This document shows positions 16,749 through 24,771 of a DNA stretch of 64,000 nucleotides, piece by piece. Within the stretch, counting starts at the first letter, position 1. Each line of letters starts with the position of its first letter. The DNA lies in NCBI GenBank assembly GCA_009845905.1, contig VXYS01000006.1, positions 266,266 to 330,265 on the forward strand, in the 5' to 3' direction. Origin of the DNA: Gammaproteobacteria bacterium (GTDB lineage: Bacteria; Pseudomonadota; Gammaproteobacteria; Steroidobacterales; Foliamicaceae). The notes beneath the pieces were generated by a model. It made no database searches, was not told where the DNA came from, and saw only the letters and a program-made list of their open reading frames with translations. Position numbers and translations under genes: made by a program.

Positions 16749-17162
16749 ATGGGCAGCGCCTACAAACCCTTCTCCGAGGCCGAGCTCGAGCGCGGCCGCG
16801 CCATGTTTCTGCGCATCTTCGGGCCCGACTACGGGGCGGAATTGTGCGAACAACTGGAGCAGAACGATTTCAACCGGCAACTGATGACGCGCATCGCGCC
16901 TGAGGTCTGGGACCAGGAGGTGGTCGATCTCAAGACCATGATCCTGTGCGCCATCGGGATCGTCACCGCCGCCCGCCACGACGTGGGCTATTTCGTGCGC
17001 GCCGGCATCCACCACGGCATAACGCGCGAGGAGATGGAAGCGGTCATCATGCTGGCCGGCCTCGAGGCCGGCTTCCCTTCTGCCGGCGAAGCCCGCCGCC
17101 GCCTCGACGAAGCCTACGCCGCCCACCAGACCATGCTCGACCGCCTCCAGGCGCAGGAATAG
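16749..17162 (+). CDS. Carboxymuconolactone decarboxylase (CMD) family protein, copy 2
   Basis: 137-residue CMD-domain protein starting 8 bp after the M24 stop. Core motifs are VVDLKTMILCAIGIVTAARH, HHGITREEMEAVIML and LEAGFPSAGEA, paralogous to the protein at 11705-12094. There is no CxxC, so AhpD-type peroxidase support is unlikely and PcaC-like chemistry is favoured. It ends the plus-strand operon. The next gene is convergent, with only 41 bp between the stops. Confidence 0.82.
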   Translation: MGSAYKPFSEAELERGRAMFLRIFGPDYGAELCEQLEQNDFNRQLMTRIAPEVWDQEVVDLKTMILCAIGIVTAARHDVGYFVRAGIHHGITREEMEAVIMLAGLEAGFPSAGEARRRLDEAYAAHQTMLDRLQAQE

Positions 17163-17203
17163 TCCGGCCAGTAAATTCTCCGATTACGGAATAGCGATGT
17201 GCG

Positions 17204-18475
17204 CTACTTTCCGCAGTAGTTGATGATCAGATCGTTAAACAACACTGGAAATTCGATAAATGGCGCGTGACCTGCGTCGGGCATGACCTCGAGCGTTGTT
17301 GAAACACCGGCTTGAACCAGCATTTCGTTGAATAGTTCGCCCAGGCCAAGGGGCACTTGAGGGTCTTTGCCGCCCCAGATCACCAGATTCCTGGCGCTCA
17401 GGCCGCCCGCCGCGATTCTGTCATAGGCCTCCTGTTTAAGTGCCTGAAAGCTCGGATGCAGCGGAGTCATTCGCGCTGCCGCCATGTGGTCGCGCGCGAT
17501 TCTGGTCTTGGGCGAATTGAATTGATCGACAACCCGTTGCGCCTTCTCCGGCGTTATGTTGTTTCCGCTGGGAGACCGCAGGGCAATGGAGCGGCGTGCG
17601 CTGTAGAACGTGGGTCCTTCGGGAGGATGGACGAAACCCGACTCGTACATCAGAAACGAGAGTGCCTGCCGCATCAGCGTCATGTCGTCAGGCACCATGA
17701 CGGTATCGACATTGACCAGGCAATCGACGAGTTCCGGCCGGTTCAGCGCGAGCGCCGTTACCGGCCAGCCGCCCTGGGAATGACCCACCAGGGCCAGGTC
17801 GTTGAGGCCCAGCGCCACAACAAAGGCTTCCAGGTGTTCGGCGTCGCGGGCAAAGTAGTCCGCATAGTCTTCGGCAAGCGGCAGGTTTGCGGTTCCCGCC
17901 TGAGCCAGGCGGTCAAGCGCAATGACGCGAAAGTGTTCGGCTAGTCCCGGAACGTTTTGCTCCCATTTTTCCGCGTTGTTGTTGCTGCCGCCAGCCTGAC
18001 CGCCGTGAACAAGCAGCAGGGGCGGCCCCTCTCCGAAGTCGAAATAGCGCGTCTCTATGCCCTGCACGTCGATTACCCTGGCTGCCCCCGGCGGCATGGC
18101 ATTGACCCATGCGGCTTCGGGCCTGTCGCGTTTGGGCAGTAAGGTGACCGTCGACCGGCAAATTGATGATCCGGTCGAAGGGTCCACGAACCCCACCTCT
18201 ACCTGACCGTTTCCCTGGTGGGCCTTGAGCGCGATGTGAAATCCGGGGCGATCGTCGCCGGGAGCGCATTTCTCAAGGGAATGCAAGTACTCGAGCGTGA
18301 CGCCGGCATCGTCGAACCGGATCTGAACCGTTTCGGGCATTTCTGCGCCGCAAAGGAAAAAGTCATTCGTTTCCGCCTCGCGAATGCTGGTGTTCGCAAA
18401 TCCGCATGGCTCCGCGGCGTAAACCTCCGCGTGGGCGAAGACAAGCATTACGAGAGCAGAAAGAATGTTTCGCAC
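17204..18475 (-). CDS. Exported alpha/beta hydrolase (MhpC/BphD-like)
   Basis: 423-residue protein starting with a Sec signal peptide (VRNILSALVMLVFAHAEVYA), then about 110 residues of unrecognised domain containing cysteines, then an alpha/beta hydrolase. The triad is complete: LVHGGQAGG oxyanion region, GHSQGG nucleophile near residue 230, Asp in WGGKDPQVP near 373 and His in DAGHAPFIEFP near 405. This resembles the C-C hydrolases of meta-cleavage pathways and related esterases. An alternative GTG at 18508 would add 11 residues before the signal; 18475 gives the better signal peptide. A periplasmic location is inferred. It follows a small exported protein on the same strand after 43 bp. Confidence 0.8.
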   Translation of the reverse strand: MRNILSALVMLVFAHAEVYAAEPCGFANTSIREAETNDFFLCGAEMPETVQIRFDDAGVTLEYLHSLEKCAPGDDRPGFHIALKAHQGNGQVEVGFVDPSTGSSICRSTVTLLPKRDRPEAAWVNAMPPGAARVIDVQGIETRYFDFGEGPPLLLVHGGQAGGSNNNAEKWEQNVPGLAEHFRVIALDRLAQAGTANLPLAEDYADYFARDAEHLEAFVVALGLNDLALVGHSQGGWPVTALALNRPELVDCLVNVDTVMVPDDMTLMRQALSFLMYESGFVHPPEGPTFYSARRSIALRSPSGNNITPEKAQRVVDQFNSPKTRIARDHMAAARMTPLHPSFQALKQEAYDRIAAGGLSARNLVIWGGKDPQVPLGLGELFNEMLVQAGVSTTLEVMPDAGHAPFIEFPVLFNDLIINYCGK

Positions 18476-18518
18476 AAGTGAAGCGCGCGTTAGGCGAACC
18501 GCCGACACGGGGCCGGAG

Positions 18519-19082
18519 TTATTTCACGCGGCGTACGCGGATGCGTCCGTTGAGGCCCTCCAGGCGCATCCGGTAGCTGTTCATGAAGCCTTCCCTGATC
18601 TCCACCCTGGGATTCGTGGCGCTGTAGTTGCGCCGGGTTCGGTCTGTCTGCTGCCACACCTGGCCGTTCTCGAGCGTAAAGCGCGTGCCCGCGCGCGGGT
18701 TTCGGATTTCTCCGACCACCCTCGATTCGAGCAGGTTGTCGCCCGCGTCCCGGCCGGGAAGCATGCCGAACAACCGGTCCGTCAGCGACTGCCCGGAATC
18801 CGCTTCGGGCGCCGCCCGGTCGGCGGCTGCGGGAACGCGGATACCGTCGGGCGCATCGGCAATGACGGCCGCGGAGCCATCGTCGCTCGCGCCGGCGCTC
18901 GCCCCGGACGGCGCGGTTGCGGCGGAGGCGCTTACCGAGGCCAGCGCGTCATAGCAGGCCAGACGCACCTGCGCGTCCTGGAGTTGCGCGCAACGAAGCA
19001 GTTCATCGCGCACATCATCCGCAGAGGCAGTGCCCGCCAGCACGGCGCCCACCGCAAGAAATAAGCCGCCAACCGTCCTCAT
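18519..19082 (-). CDS. Exported protein of unknown function
   Basis: 187-residue protein with a signal peptide ending near TASA (start ATG 19082). The mature N-terminus has the CAQLQDAQVRLACYDAL motif common in small periplasmic proteins of proteobacteria. A low-complexity Ala/Ser/Asp linker follows. The basic C-terminal part contains FTLENGQVWQQTD and MRLEGLNGRIRVRRVK. The two N-terminal cysteines could form a disulfide. An upstream in-frame extension to 19115 lacks a signal and is disfavoured. I recognise the pattern but know no function. It may be co-transcribed with the downstream exported hydrolase. Confidence 0.75.
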   Translation of the reverse strand: MRTVGGLFLAVGAVLAGTASADDVRDELLRCAQLQDAQVRLACYDALASVSASAATAPSGASAGASDDGSAAVIADAPDGIRVPAAADRAAPEADSGQSLTDRLFGMLPGRDAGDNLLESRVVGEIRNPRAGTRFTLENGQVWQQTDRTRRNYSATNPRVEIREGFMNSYRMRLEGLNGRIRVRRVK

Positions 19083-19167
19083 CACCCTGGGCTCCTCGAA
19101 TCTTCTCCCCGCCACGATTATGGCGCAAGCGCAGCATCAGTACCCAAAGAAGAGCGGAGCCTTCCTA

Positions 19168-20895
19168 TCACGCCGGGGCCTTCACGTGGACGGTCACGAT
19201 GTCCACGTCGTGGTATTGCTGGTGGCGAACCGACGAAGCCAGGTGGCGCAGCAGTTGGAGGGAGGCTTCCTGCTCGATCGAAGGCTCGTCGGCCGCGTTC
19301 CTCAGGAGAGCGAGGCGGTCCTGAATGTTCTGCCCGATCGGAGCGACCGCAAACTCAAGCACTGCGTCGCCGTCTTTGCGGTACGCCACCAGCCGCAGTC
19401 GCCGGCCTGGTCTCTCATCCTCGGCGCCGGGTCCGACGAGGCTGAGCAGGGCTTCCTCGCCGACCGCCTCAAGTCGATCGGCCGTTGCGCTGTCCCAACC
19501 GCTTTGGGTCGCGAATGCGCGGAGGAACTCCCCAATTTTCGGCAGCGATGAACGATCCACTTCCGCTTCCATCCGGCTGCGGCGAGGGCCGAACAACTCC
19601 ACGAACACGGTCATGAAGATCGCCGCCAGTCCGCCGGTCGTCATCGCATTCGCGAACATTCCACCGGCAAATTCGGACACGAGTTCGGGGAATATCATGC
19701 CGTTCTGGAATCCGATCCCGATCCAGAACGCGATACAGACGATCAGTCCCTTGCGATAGTCCAGGCCGTCCTGCAGCATGACCTTGATGCCGACCAGGAA
19801 GAGCATTGCCATCAGCACAGCGAGGTAGCCGCCGACGACCGGGCCCGGTATCGCCAGGACCACCGCGAGCGCTTTGGGCAGGAGCGCCACAAGCAGGAAT
19901 ACCACACCGGTGGCGATGCCGATACCGCGGGCCGCGACGCCCGTGAGTTCGGTCAGCGACGCGCTTATGGAATAGGTCGTGTTCGGAACGGTTCCGGCGA
20001 GACCGGACAGCAGGTTGCTGATGCCCTCGGCATTGATCGTGCCTTGCACGGCCCGGAAGTCCACAGCGCGTTTCCGCCGCCACGAGACGCTCTGAATGGC
20101 GACGTAACTGCTGATCGTACGCAGCGTAACGATCAGCGATACCAGCAGGAAGGCCGGAATCATCGACCAGAAGTCCGGACCGAAGCCCAGCTCGAATCCC
20201 GGCCACTCGAATGCCGGCAGACCGACCCAGGGAGCGCCGGCCACGCGATCGATGTCGTAGAGACCGAAAAACGCGCCGGCCAGCGAGCCCGCGGCGACCC
20301 CTATGACGGGCGCCCAGAGTCGCATCGCTCCCGTGGCCTTGAGCGCGATGGCCACGATGATCACGACCGTGACGGCTGCGCTTGACGTGGCGCCCGCCGC
20401 CGTGCCGCCGGAGGCCCCGGTCGTCAGCATTCCGAACACGACCGGCATGGCCGTCACGGGCACGAGCATCAGCACGGCTCCGGAAACGGCCGGAGTGAGA
20501 ATCCGCCTGAACAGCGCGATTCGCGCGGACAACACGAACTGGAACAGCGCCGACACCGCCACCAGGGTCGCCAGCAGCGCCGGACCGCCTCGCTGGATCG
20601 CCTCCACGCACAGCCAGATGAAGGCTGAGGCGCTGCTCATGACAAGAACGTGGCCCGACCCTATGCGCCCGTAGCGGAGCGCCTGCAGCGCCGTGGTCGC
20701 GCCGCAGACCGCGACCGAGGCATAGACCGCCCAGTTGAGGTAGGCGTCCGTCACGCCGGCCGCGCGCATTACCGCGGTCGGGATCAATATCGGGATAGCT
20801 ACGAGGAGCAGCGCAAGCTGCAGACCGAGACCCAGCGTGAGCGCCGGCGGTGGTTTCTCGTCGGGCTCGTAGCGTATCGCGACTCGCGGACTCAT
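19168..20895 (-). CDS. NCS2 xanthine/uracil permease with extra C-terminal domain
   Basis: 575-residue transporter; the family is usually about 430-480. Residues 1 to about 450 are a multi-spanning NCS2-type nucleobase:cation symporter core, with helices such as LGLQLALLLVAIPILIPTAV and the central segment SGLAGTVPNTTYSIS near residue 295. The last roughly 105 residues form a soluble cytosolic domain. Its EFLRAFATQSGW, DRLEAVGEEALLSLV and SLQLLRHLASSV segments resemble the helix-strand order of RsbW-type HATPase domains, but the glycine boxes are not evident. That could make it a regulatory module. The gene starts 40 bp after the CpcT-like gene. Substrate is probably a nucleobase, as in the family. 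Confidence 0.82.
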   Translation of the reverse strand: MSPRVAIRYEPDEKPPPALTLGLGLQLALLLVAIPILIPTAVMRAAGVTDAYLNWAVYASVAVCGATTALQALRYGRIGSGHVLVMSSASAFIWLCVEAIQRGGPALLATLVAVSALFQFVLSARIALFRRILTPAVSGAVLMLVPVTAMPVVFGMLTTGASGGTAAGATSSAAVTVVIIVAIALKATGAMRLWAPVIGVAAGSLAGAFFGLYDIDRVAGAPWVGLPAFEWPGFELGFGPDFWSMIPAFLLVSLIVTLRTISSYVAIQSVSWRRKRAVDFRAVQGTINAEGISNLLSGLAGTVPNTTYSISASLTELTGVAARGIGIATGVVFLLVALLPKALAVVLAIPGPVVGGYLAVLMAMLFLVGIKVMLQDGLDYRKGLIVCIAFWIGIGFQNGMIFPELVSEFAGGMFANAMTTGGLAAIFMTVFVELFGPRRSRMEAEVDRSSLPKIGEFLRAFATQSGWDSATADRLEAVGEEALLSLVGPGAEDERPGRRLRLVAYRKDGDAVLEFAVAPIGQNIQDRLALLRNAADEPSIEQEASLQLLRHLASSVRHQQYHDVDIVTVHVKAPA

Positions 20896-20935
20896 GATCT
20901 TGCAGTTCTTGTCTCTGTTCTCCGATTGCGGCCGA

Positions 20936-21640
20936 TCAATCCACCCGGTCCGACTTGTGGAAGTTGAAATTCGCCATGGTCATGACGACCGTGTCGTCTT
21001 CAAGGCGCACGATCTTGTCGCGGAACCAGAAGGCGTCCCCGGTGATCACGGCTTCGTAACTGAATGCCTGGCCCCCGAAGGCGCAGGCGTTCGTGCGCAT
21101 GCGCATGTGATAGCGGTTGCCGCGCTGTTCGACGATGAGATCACAGATCCCCGGGAACGGCGCGAGATCGTCCCCTGTTATGCCGTCAAGCATGGAAAGG
21201 TCCCGGTACGCTCCGATGTATTTCTCGCGGTCCGTGAAGTTGGCGAGGTTTACCCGGATGACCTGCTCCTCCTCGTCGACGGATAGCGTGTAAACGCGCT
21301 GACGATAGGTCTCGGCCGGCTGACCGTCGCGATACTCCTCGACGTAGAGCACGTTTTCGCCGATTGCCGGTGCATCCAGGCGCATGTAGTGGGACGTCAC
21401 GTTGAGATAGCCCCCCATGCCACTTCCATCGAGACGCCAGACTTCCCCGGTGAAATTATCCTCGCCCATTCGCTCTTCGACTTCGGCTACCTGCCGGTCG
21501 TTGTTGTAGGTCCCTGGCCACCACGCCATGATTTGTTCAAGGTCCTGTTCCAGCGGGCTTTCCGCCCTGGCCGGCATCGATCCCAGGCAGGCCGAAACCA
21601 GCGCGAAACATGCGATCTGAATTAACCGTCGTGCGTACAT
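20936..21640 (-). CDS. CpcT/CpeT family exported protein
   Basis: 234-residue protein with a signal peptide (ACFALVSACLGSMPARA) and the CpcT/CpeT fold signatures: MAWWPGTYNNDRQVAEVEER, then VLYVEEYRDGQPAETYRQRV, then a C-terminal beta-rich region with ACAFGGQAFSYEAVITG. Cyanobacterial members attach bilins to phycobiliproteins. Nothing here suggests phycobilisomes, so a generic lipocalin-like binding role is more likely. I prefer ATG 21640 over ATG 21646 because the GGGGGA site is then 6 bases upstream. The signal contains a cysteine (VSACLGS) that could be a weak lipobox. It lies between the DUF1838 gene and the NCS2 permease gene on the same strand. Confidence 0.78.
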   Translation of the reverse strand: MYARRLIQIACFALVSACLGSMPARAESPLEQDLEQIMAWWPGTYNNDRQVAEVEERMGEDNFTGEVWRLDGSGMGGYLNVTSHYMRLDAPAIGENVLYVEEYRDGQPAETYRQRVYTLSVDEEEQVIRVNLANFTDREKYIGAYRDLSMLDGITGDDLAPFPGICDLIVEQRGNRYHMRMRTNACAFGGQAFSYEAVITGDAFWFRDKIVRLEDDTVVMTMANFNFHKSDRVD

Positions 21641-21724
21641 GTGCATTCCCCCAAAGTCATATTGATTGCAAACAGCCGGCTAAGCCGGGCACCGGCGTAG
21701 CGTTTATTCTTGAGCATGCCCATT

Positions 21725-22546
21725 TCAATCCCACTCAAAGGGATCGGTCAGGCCTCCGGGATAGCGGTCATCCAACTCTCCAAGGAGCCAGGGCATCAAT
21801 CCATCCGCGGTTTCGTATTTCTTGCCAAGAGACCGCAGAATCAAGTGTCCGTTGACGCGATCCATTTTCATCCACGGAAACCACGGACTCTGGCTCTGCG
21901 ATGCGATGGTGGACTGAGCCATTGTCAATTCCGGGTCTTCGAGTTCGGAGAGGCTGCCATGGTAGGTGTGGATGGCTTTTTCGTAACGTTTGTTTCCTGC
22001 CGGGTCCGTGTAGATCGAAAACTGCTCGAACGGACACCAGATGTCGTCGCCAAGAACCTGCCAGGGCAGGACGAACGGTCTGTCGAACCATGTGAATTGA
22101 GCAGAGCTTGTCCCGCTATATTTCACACCCTGATCGGTGAATGTACGCTTGCCGACGTACGTTACGAAATGCGTCACGTTATTCAACTCGCCCGTGATCG
22201 GATTGCTCCACTCATCGATTACTTCGTTGGTCAACGGATCCTGCATCAGCATCCAGCCACGGTATCGCGATTGATACTCGATTTCGCTGATTCGCCGCAC
22301 TGCACGTACCGTGCACCCCGTGTAGTTGAGAATAGGCTCCGCGAGTCTGCCCTCTCGAAACGCATAAATGCGTCCGGGCTGCACCCAGTATCTCGGCTGG
22401 CCCGAAAGGTCTGCCATGAGTTTAATCAATCCATAGAGGTTGTCGGCCGGTTTGGTGAAATCGAGGTTGAGCGACGCGCGCGCCGGCGAAATCAAACCAG
22501 CGGACGCCAAACCTGCAAGGGCCAGGAATTCACGGCGTTTGAACAT
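21725..22546 (-). CDS. DUF1838 family protein, Tat-exported
   Basis: 273-residue protein with an N-terminal twin-arginine-like signal (FKRREFLALAGLASAG), so export in folded form is likely. The body matches DUF1838: an aromatic-rich region with QPRYWVQPGRIYAFREG, later RYRGWMLMQDPLT and DIWCPFEQFSIYTDP. ATG 22546 is preceded by a clear AGGAG; the open frame extends 27 bp further upstream. It begins 24 bp after the stop of the nitrilase-like gene, and both carry Tat-type signals, suggesting a functional pair in the periplasm. The family has no established activity. Confidence 0.82.
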   Translation of the reverse strand: MFKRREFLALAGLASAGLISPARASLNLDFTKPADNLYGLIKLMADLSGQPRYWVQPGRIYAFREGRLAEPILNYTGCTVRAVRRISEIEYQSRYRGWMLMQDPLTNEVIDEWSNPITGELNNVTHFVTYVGKRTFTDQGVKYSGTSSAQFTWFDRPFVLPWQVLGDDIWCPFEQFSIYTDPAGNKRYEKAIHTYHGSLSELEDPELTMAQSTIASQSQSPWFPWMKMDRVNGHLILRSLGKKYETADGLMPWLLGELDDRYPGGLTDPFEWD

Positions 22547-22569
22547 GTGACTCTCCTGGGAGCCTGGAG

Positions 22570-23808
22570 TCACCCGATTCCGGGAGGCACCAGGACTCCC
22601 GCCTCGACCAGACGGCTTACTGTTTCGCGTTGTGCGGCGCGGTGCTCGTCCATGGATGCCAGCGGTGCATCCAGGTGGGTGTCAACGGGCGCGAAGTCCT
22701 TAGTGCCGTACATGTCGCGGTGCAAGGGCATCTGCAGATGGCTCAGCAGGTTTGAACCGCCAAGAGACGTGCGCTCGCGACGCAGCGCATCGATATCGAT
22801 GGTGGCCACCGCATATTCCACGCCGCCGGATTGCGTACCGGCCAGTTTGTTACCCTTGAAGTCGATGATCTGCGACGGCTGGCGCCGGCGAAAGGGCGGC
22901 CGGGCGTCGGCGCCTACCGGGCCGAGATCGGACAACAGCACGTACGCCACGTTCTCGTAGGCGCGCACCCGGCGTGTCATGGTGGTGTTCACGGGGACTT
23001 CGAAACTGTGATCCGCGGGATAGGTGGCCGATGCCGTGGGGCTCAGGATCACTTCCGCCCCTTTAAGGACCATGCCCCGCGTTATTTCCGGGTAGTTCAT
23101 GTCACCGGCCACCACGCAGGCGAGCCGGCCGATCGGCGTGTCGGCAACGGGAAACAGACTGTCTTCGCCGAAATGGTCCAGCCAGGCGGACAGGAGGTCC
23201 CCGGGGCGGGTCTTGCTGGTGAGGCCCGTGAGCTTTCTGTAGTTGAGGATCACATCGCCGCTGGGCCCCACGATCATGCCCGAAAGAAAGTACCGGCCCG
23301 GAAACCTGTCGATGCCTTCCATCGGATTGAAGGCGACATAAGCGTCGGCGTCCTGCGCGGCCTTGCCGATGCGCTCGATTTCGGGTCCGTCGGCGCGGAT
23401 GGTTCCCGGCCACCACTGGGCCGGCGTCATGGGTGCGCTGGGGACCTGCAGTCCGAACTCCGGAAACGACATCAGGCGCGCTCCATGTTCATCGGCCCCG
23501 CGCCTGATCAGGTCGCACATATCGTCGACGTTCTGCTTCAGGGCATCGGGCAGGAAATTTCCCGACGAATCAAACGTGCGAACGACGCCGGATTGCACAC
23601 AGGCCGCGGGGTAGGGCTGAACTTTGGCGCCCCGCGGTTCAATGCCCGGCGTGACCGGCGGATAGAAGGCGGACGTGTCCTGAGCCATGGCCGTTCTTCT
23701 GGGTGCTGCCAGAAAAGTGCCAGCGGCGGCCAATCCGACTCCGGCCAGCAGTGTGGACCGTCGCGTTACCCCTGCTGAGCCGGATTTCATGTTGGAGTCA
23801 TCGGTCAT
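22570..23808 (-). CDS. Tat-exported nitrilase/amidase-like protein lacking catalytic cysteine
   Basis: 412 residues. A Tat signal (VTRRSTLLAGVGLAAAG) precedes a carbon-nitrogen hydrolase domain close to aliphatic amidases. The glutamate is present in SFPEFG near residue 115 and the lysine in NYRKLTGL near 194. At the nucleophile position, where AmiE-type enzymes read CDDGNYPE, this protein reads AGDMNYPEITR near 238, so Cys is replaced by Ala. Two further features are typical of the fold: KGAEVILSPTAS and VRAYENVAYVLL. It therefore may be a binding protein or pseudoenzyme. ATG 23808 and an ATG at 23790 are both possible. It lies between purU and DUF1838 on the same strand. Confidence 0.82.
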   Translation of the reverse strand: MTDDSNMKSGSAGVTRRSTLLAGVGLAAAGTFLAAPRRTAMAQDTSAFYPPVTPGIEPRGAKVQPYPAACVQSGVVRTFDSSGNFLPDALKQNVDDMCDLIRRGADEHGARLMSFPEFGLQVPSAPMTPAQWWPGTIRADGPEIERIGKAAQDADAYVAFNPMEGIDRFPGRYFLSGMIVGPSGDVILNYRKLTGLTSKTRPGDLLSAWLDHFGEDSLFPVADTPIGRLACVVAGDMNYPEITRGMVLKGAEVILSPTASATYPADHSFEVPVNTTMTRRVRAYENVAYVLLSDLGPVGADARPPFRRRQPSQIIDFKGNKLAGTQSGGVEYAVATIDIDALRRERTSLGGSNLLSHLQMPLHRDMYGTKDFAPVDTHLDAPLASMDEHRAAQRETVSRLVEAGVLVPPGIG

Positions 23809-23848
23809 ATACGCCCCCGTTGGTGTCTTGCCGGCGTCGAAATGAACC

Positions 23849-24691
23849 TCAGCGGAATACGACGGTTCGGCGACCGTTGATGAGAACGCGCTTTTGCGCG
23901 TGGTATTGCACCGCACGGGCCAGAACCACCCGCTCGATGTCCTTGCCGACGGCGGCCAGCTCGTCGGGCGTCATGCGATGCCCGACCGGCTGCACGTCCT
24001 GCGCGATGATCGGCCCGTCGTCCAACTGCGCGGTGACGTAGTGGGCCGTGGCGCCGATCAGCTTGACGCCGCGCCGGTAGGCCTGGTGATAGGGCTTGGC
24101 GCCCTTGAAACCCGGCAGAAAGGAATGGTGGATATTGATCATCCGACCCGACAGCCGCTCGCACAGGGTCGGCGAAATGATCTGCATGTAGCGCGCCAGC
24201 ACGACGAAGTCGATATCGTGTTTATCGATTTCCTGCACCACGCGCTGTTCCTGTTCCGCTTTGCCGGCCGGCGTGACCGGCAGGTGCAGGTAATCGATGT
24301 TGTTGGCATTCGCCAGCCATTCCGCGTCGGGATGATTGGAGACGATCAGCGGAATGTCGATCTGCAACTGTCCGAGGCGCACGCGATTGAGCAGATCGAG
24401 CAGGCAATGCAGGTGCTTTGAGACCATGATCAGGACCCGGGGGCGATGGTCGGCCCGCACGAGTTCCCAGCGCATCTCAAGCTCGCCGGCCACGGGACCG
24501 AACGACTTGCGGAGCTTCTGCGGCGCTACGTCGCCGGAGAAATGAACGCGCATGAAGAAACGCTCGCGGAAGGGGTCCTTGTAGGTGTCGCTATGCAGTA
24601 CGTTGCAGCCGTTTTCGAGCAGCCAGCGCGTAACGGCGTAGATCAGCCCGGTCCGGTCCGGACAGGACAGCACAAGCAGGTATTCGGTCAA
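23849..24691 (-). CDS. purU: Formyltetrahydrofolate deformylase
   Basis: 280 residues, the same length as E. coli PurU. An N-terminal ACT domain (LVLSCPDRTGLIYAVTRWL, residues 6-24 onward) is followed by a formyltransferase-fold domain. The latter has the catalytic HHSFLPGFKGAKPY near residue 185 and LDDGPIIAQD near 227. The enzyme hydrolyses 10-formyl-THF to formate and THF, balancing one-carbon pools and feeding formate to PurT. It is cytosolic. It is divergent from lysS with 80 bp between the starts, and the exported nitrilase-like gene follows 40 bp downstream. Confidence 0.95.
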   Translation of the reverse strand: MTEYLLVLSCPDRTGLIYAVTRWLLENGCNVLHSDTYKDPFRERFFMRVHFSGDVAPQKLRKSFGPVAGELEMRWELVRADHRPRVLIMVSKHLHCLLDLLNRVRLGQLQIDIPLIVSNHPDAEWLANANNIDYLHLPVTPAGKAEQEQRVVQEIDKHDIDFVVLARYMQIISPTLCERLSGRMINIHHSFLPGFKGAKPYHQAYRRGVKLIGATAHYVTAQLDDGPIIAQDVQPVGHRMTPDELAAVGKDIERVVLARAVQYHAQKRVLINGRRTVVFR

Positions 24692-24758
24692 GCGTATTCC
24701 CGCGCCAGTTCAGCCGTGCGTATTATGCGCTCATCCTCGTGCATTCCGCATCAAGCCG

Positions 24759-24764
24759 TACAAT
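24759..24764 (+). promoter_or_regulatory. Possible -10 box of lysS with near-leaderless start
   Basis: TACAAT ends 7 bases before the lysS ATG at 24772, so transcription from it would begin at or next to the start codon. There is no Shine-Dalgarno sequence upstream of that ATG, which agrees with a leaderless or very short leader transcript. No good -35 is visible. Confidence 0.3.
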
Positions 24765-24771
24765 CCGATTC

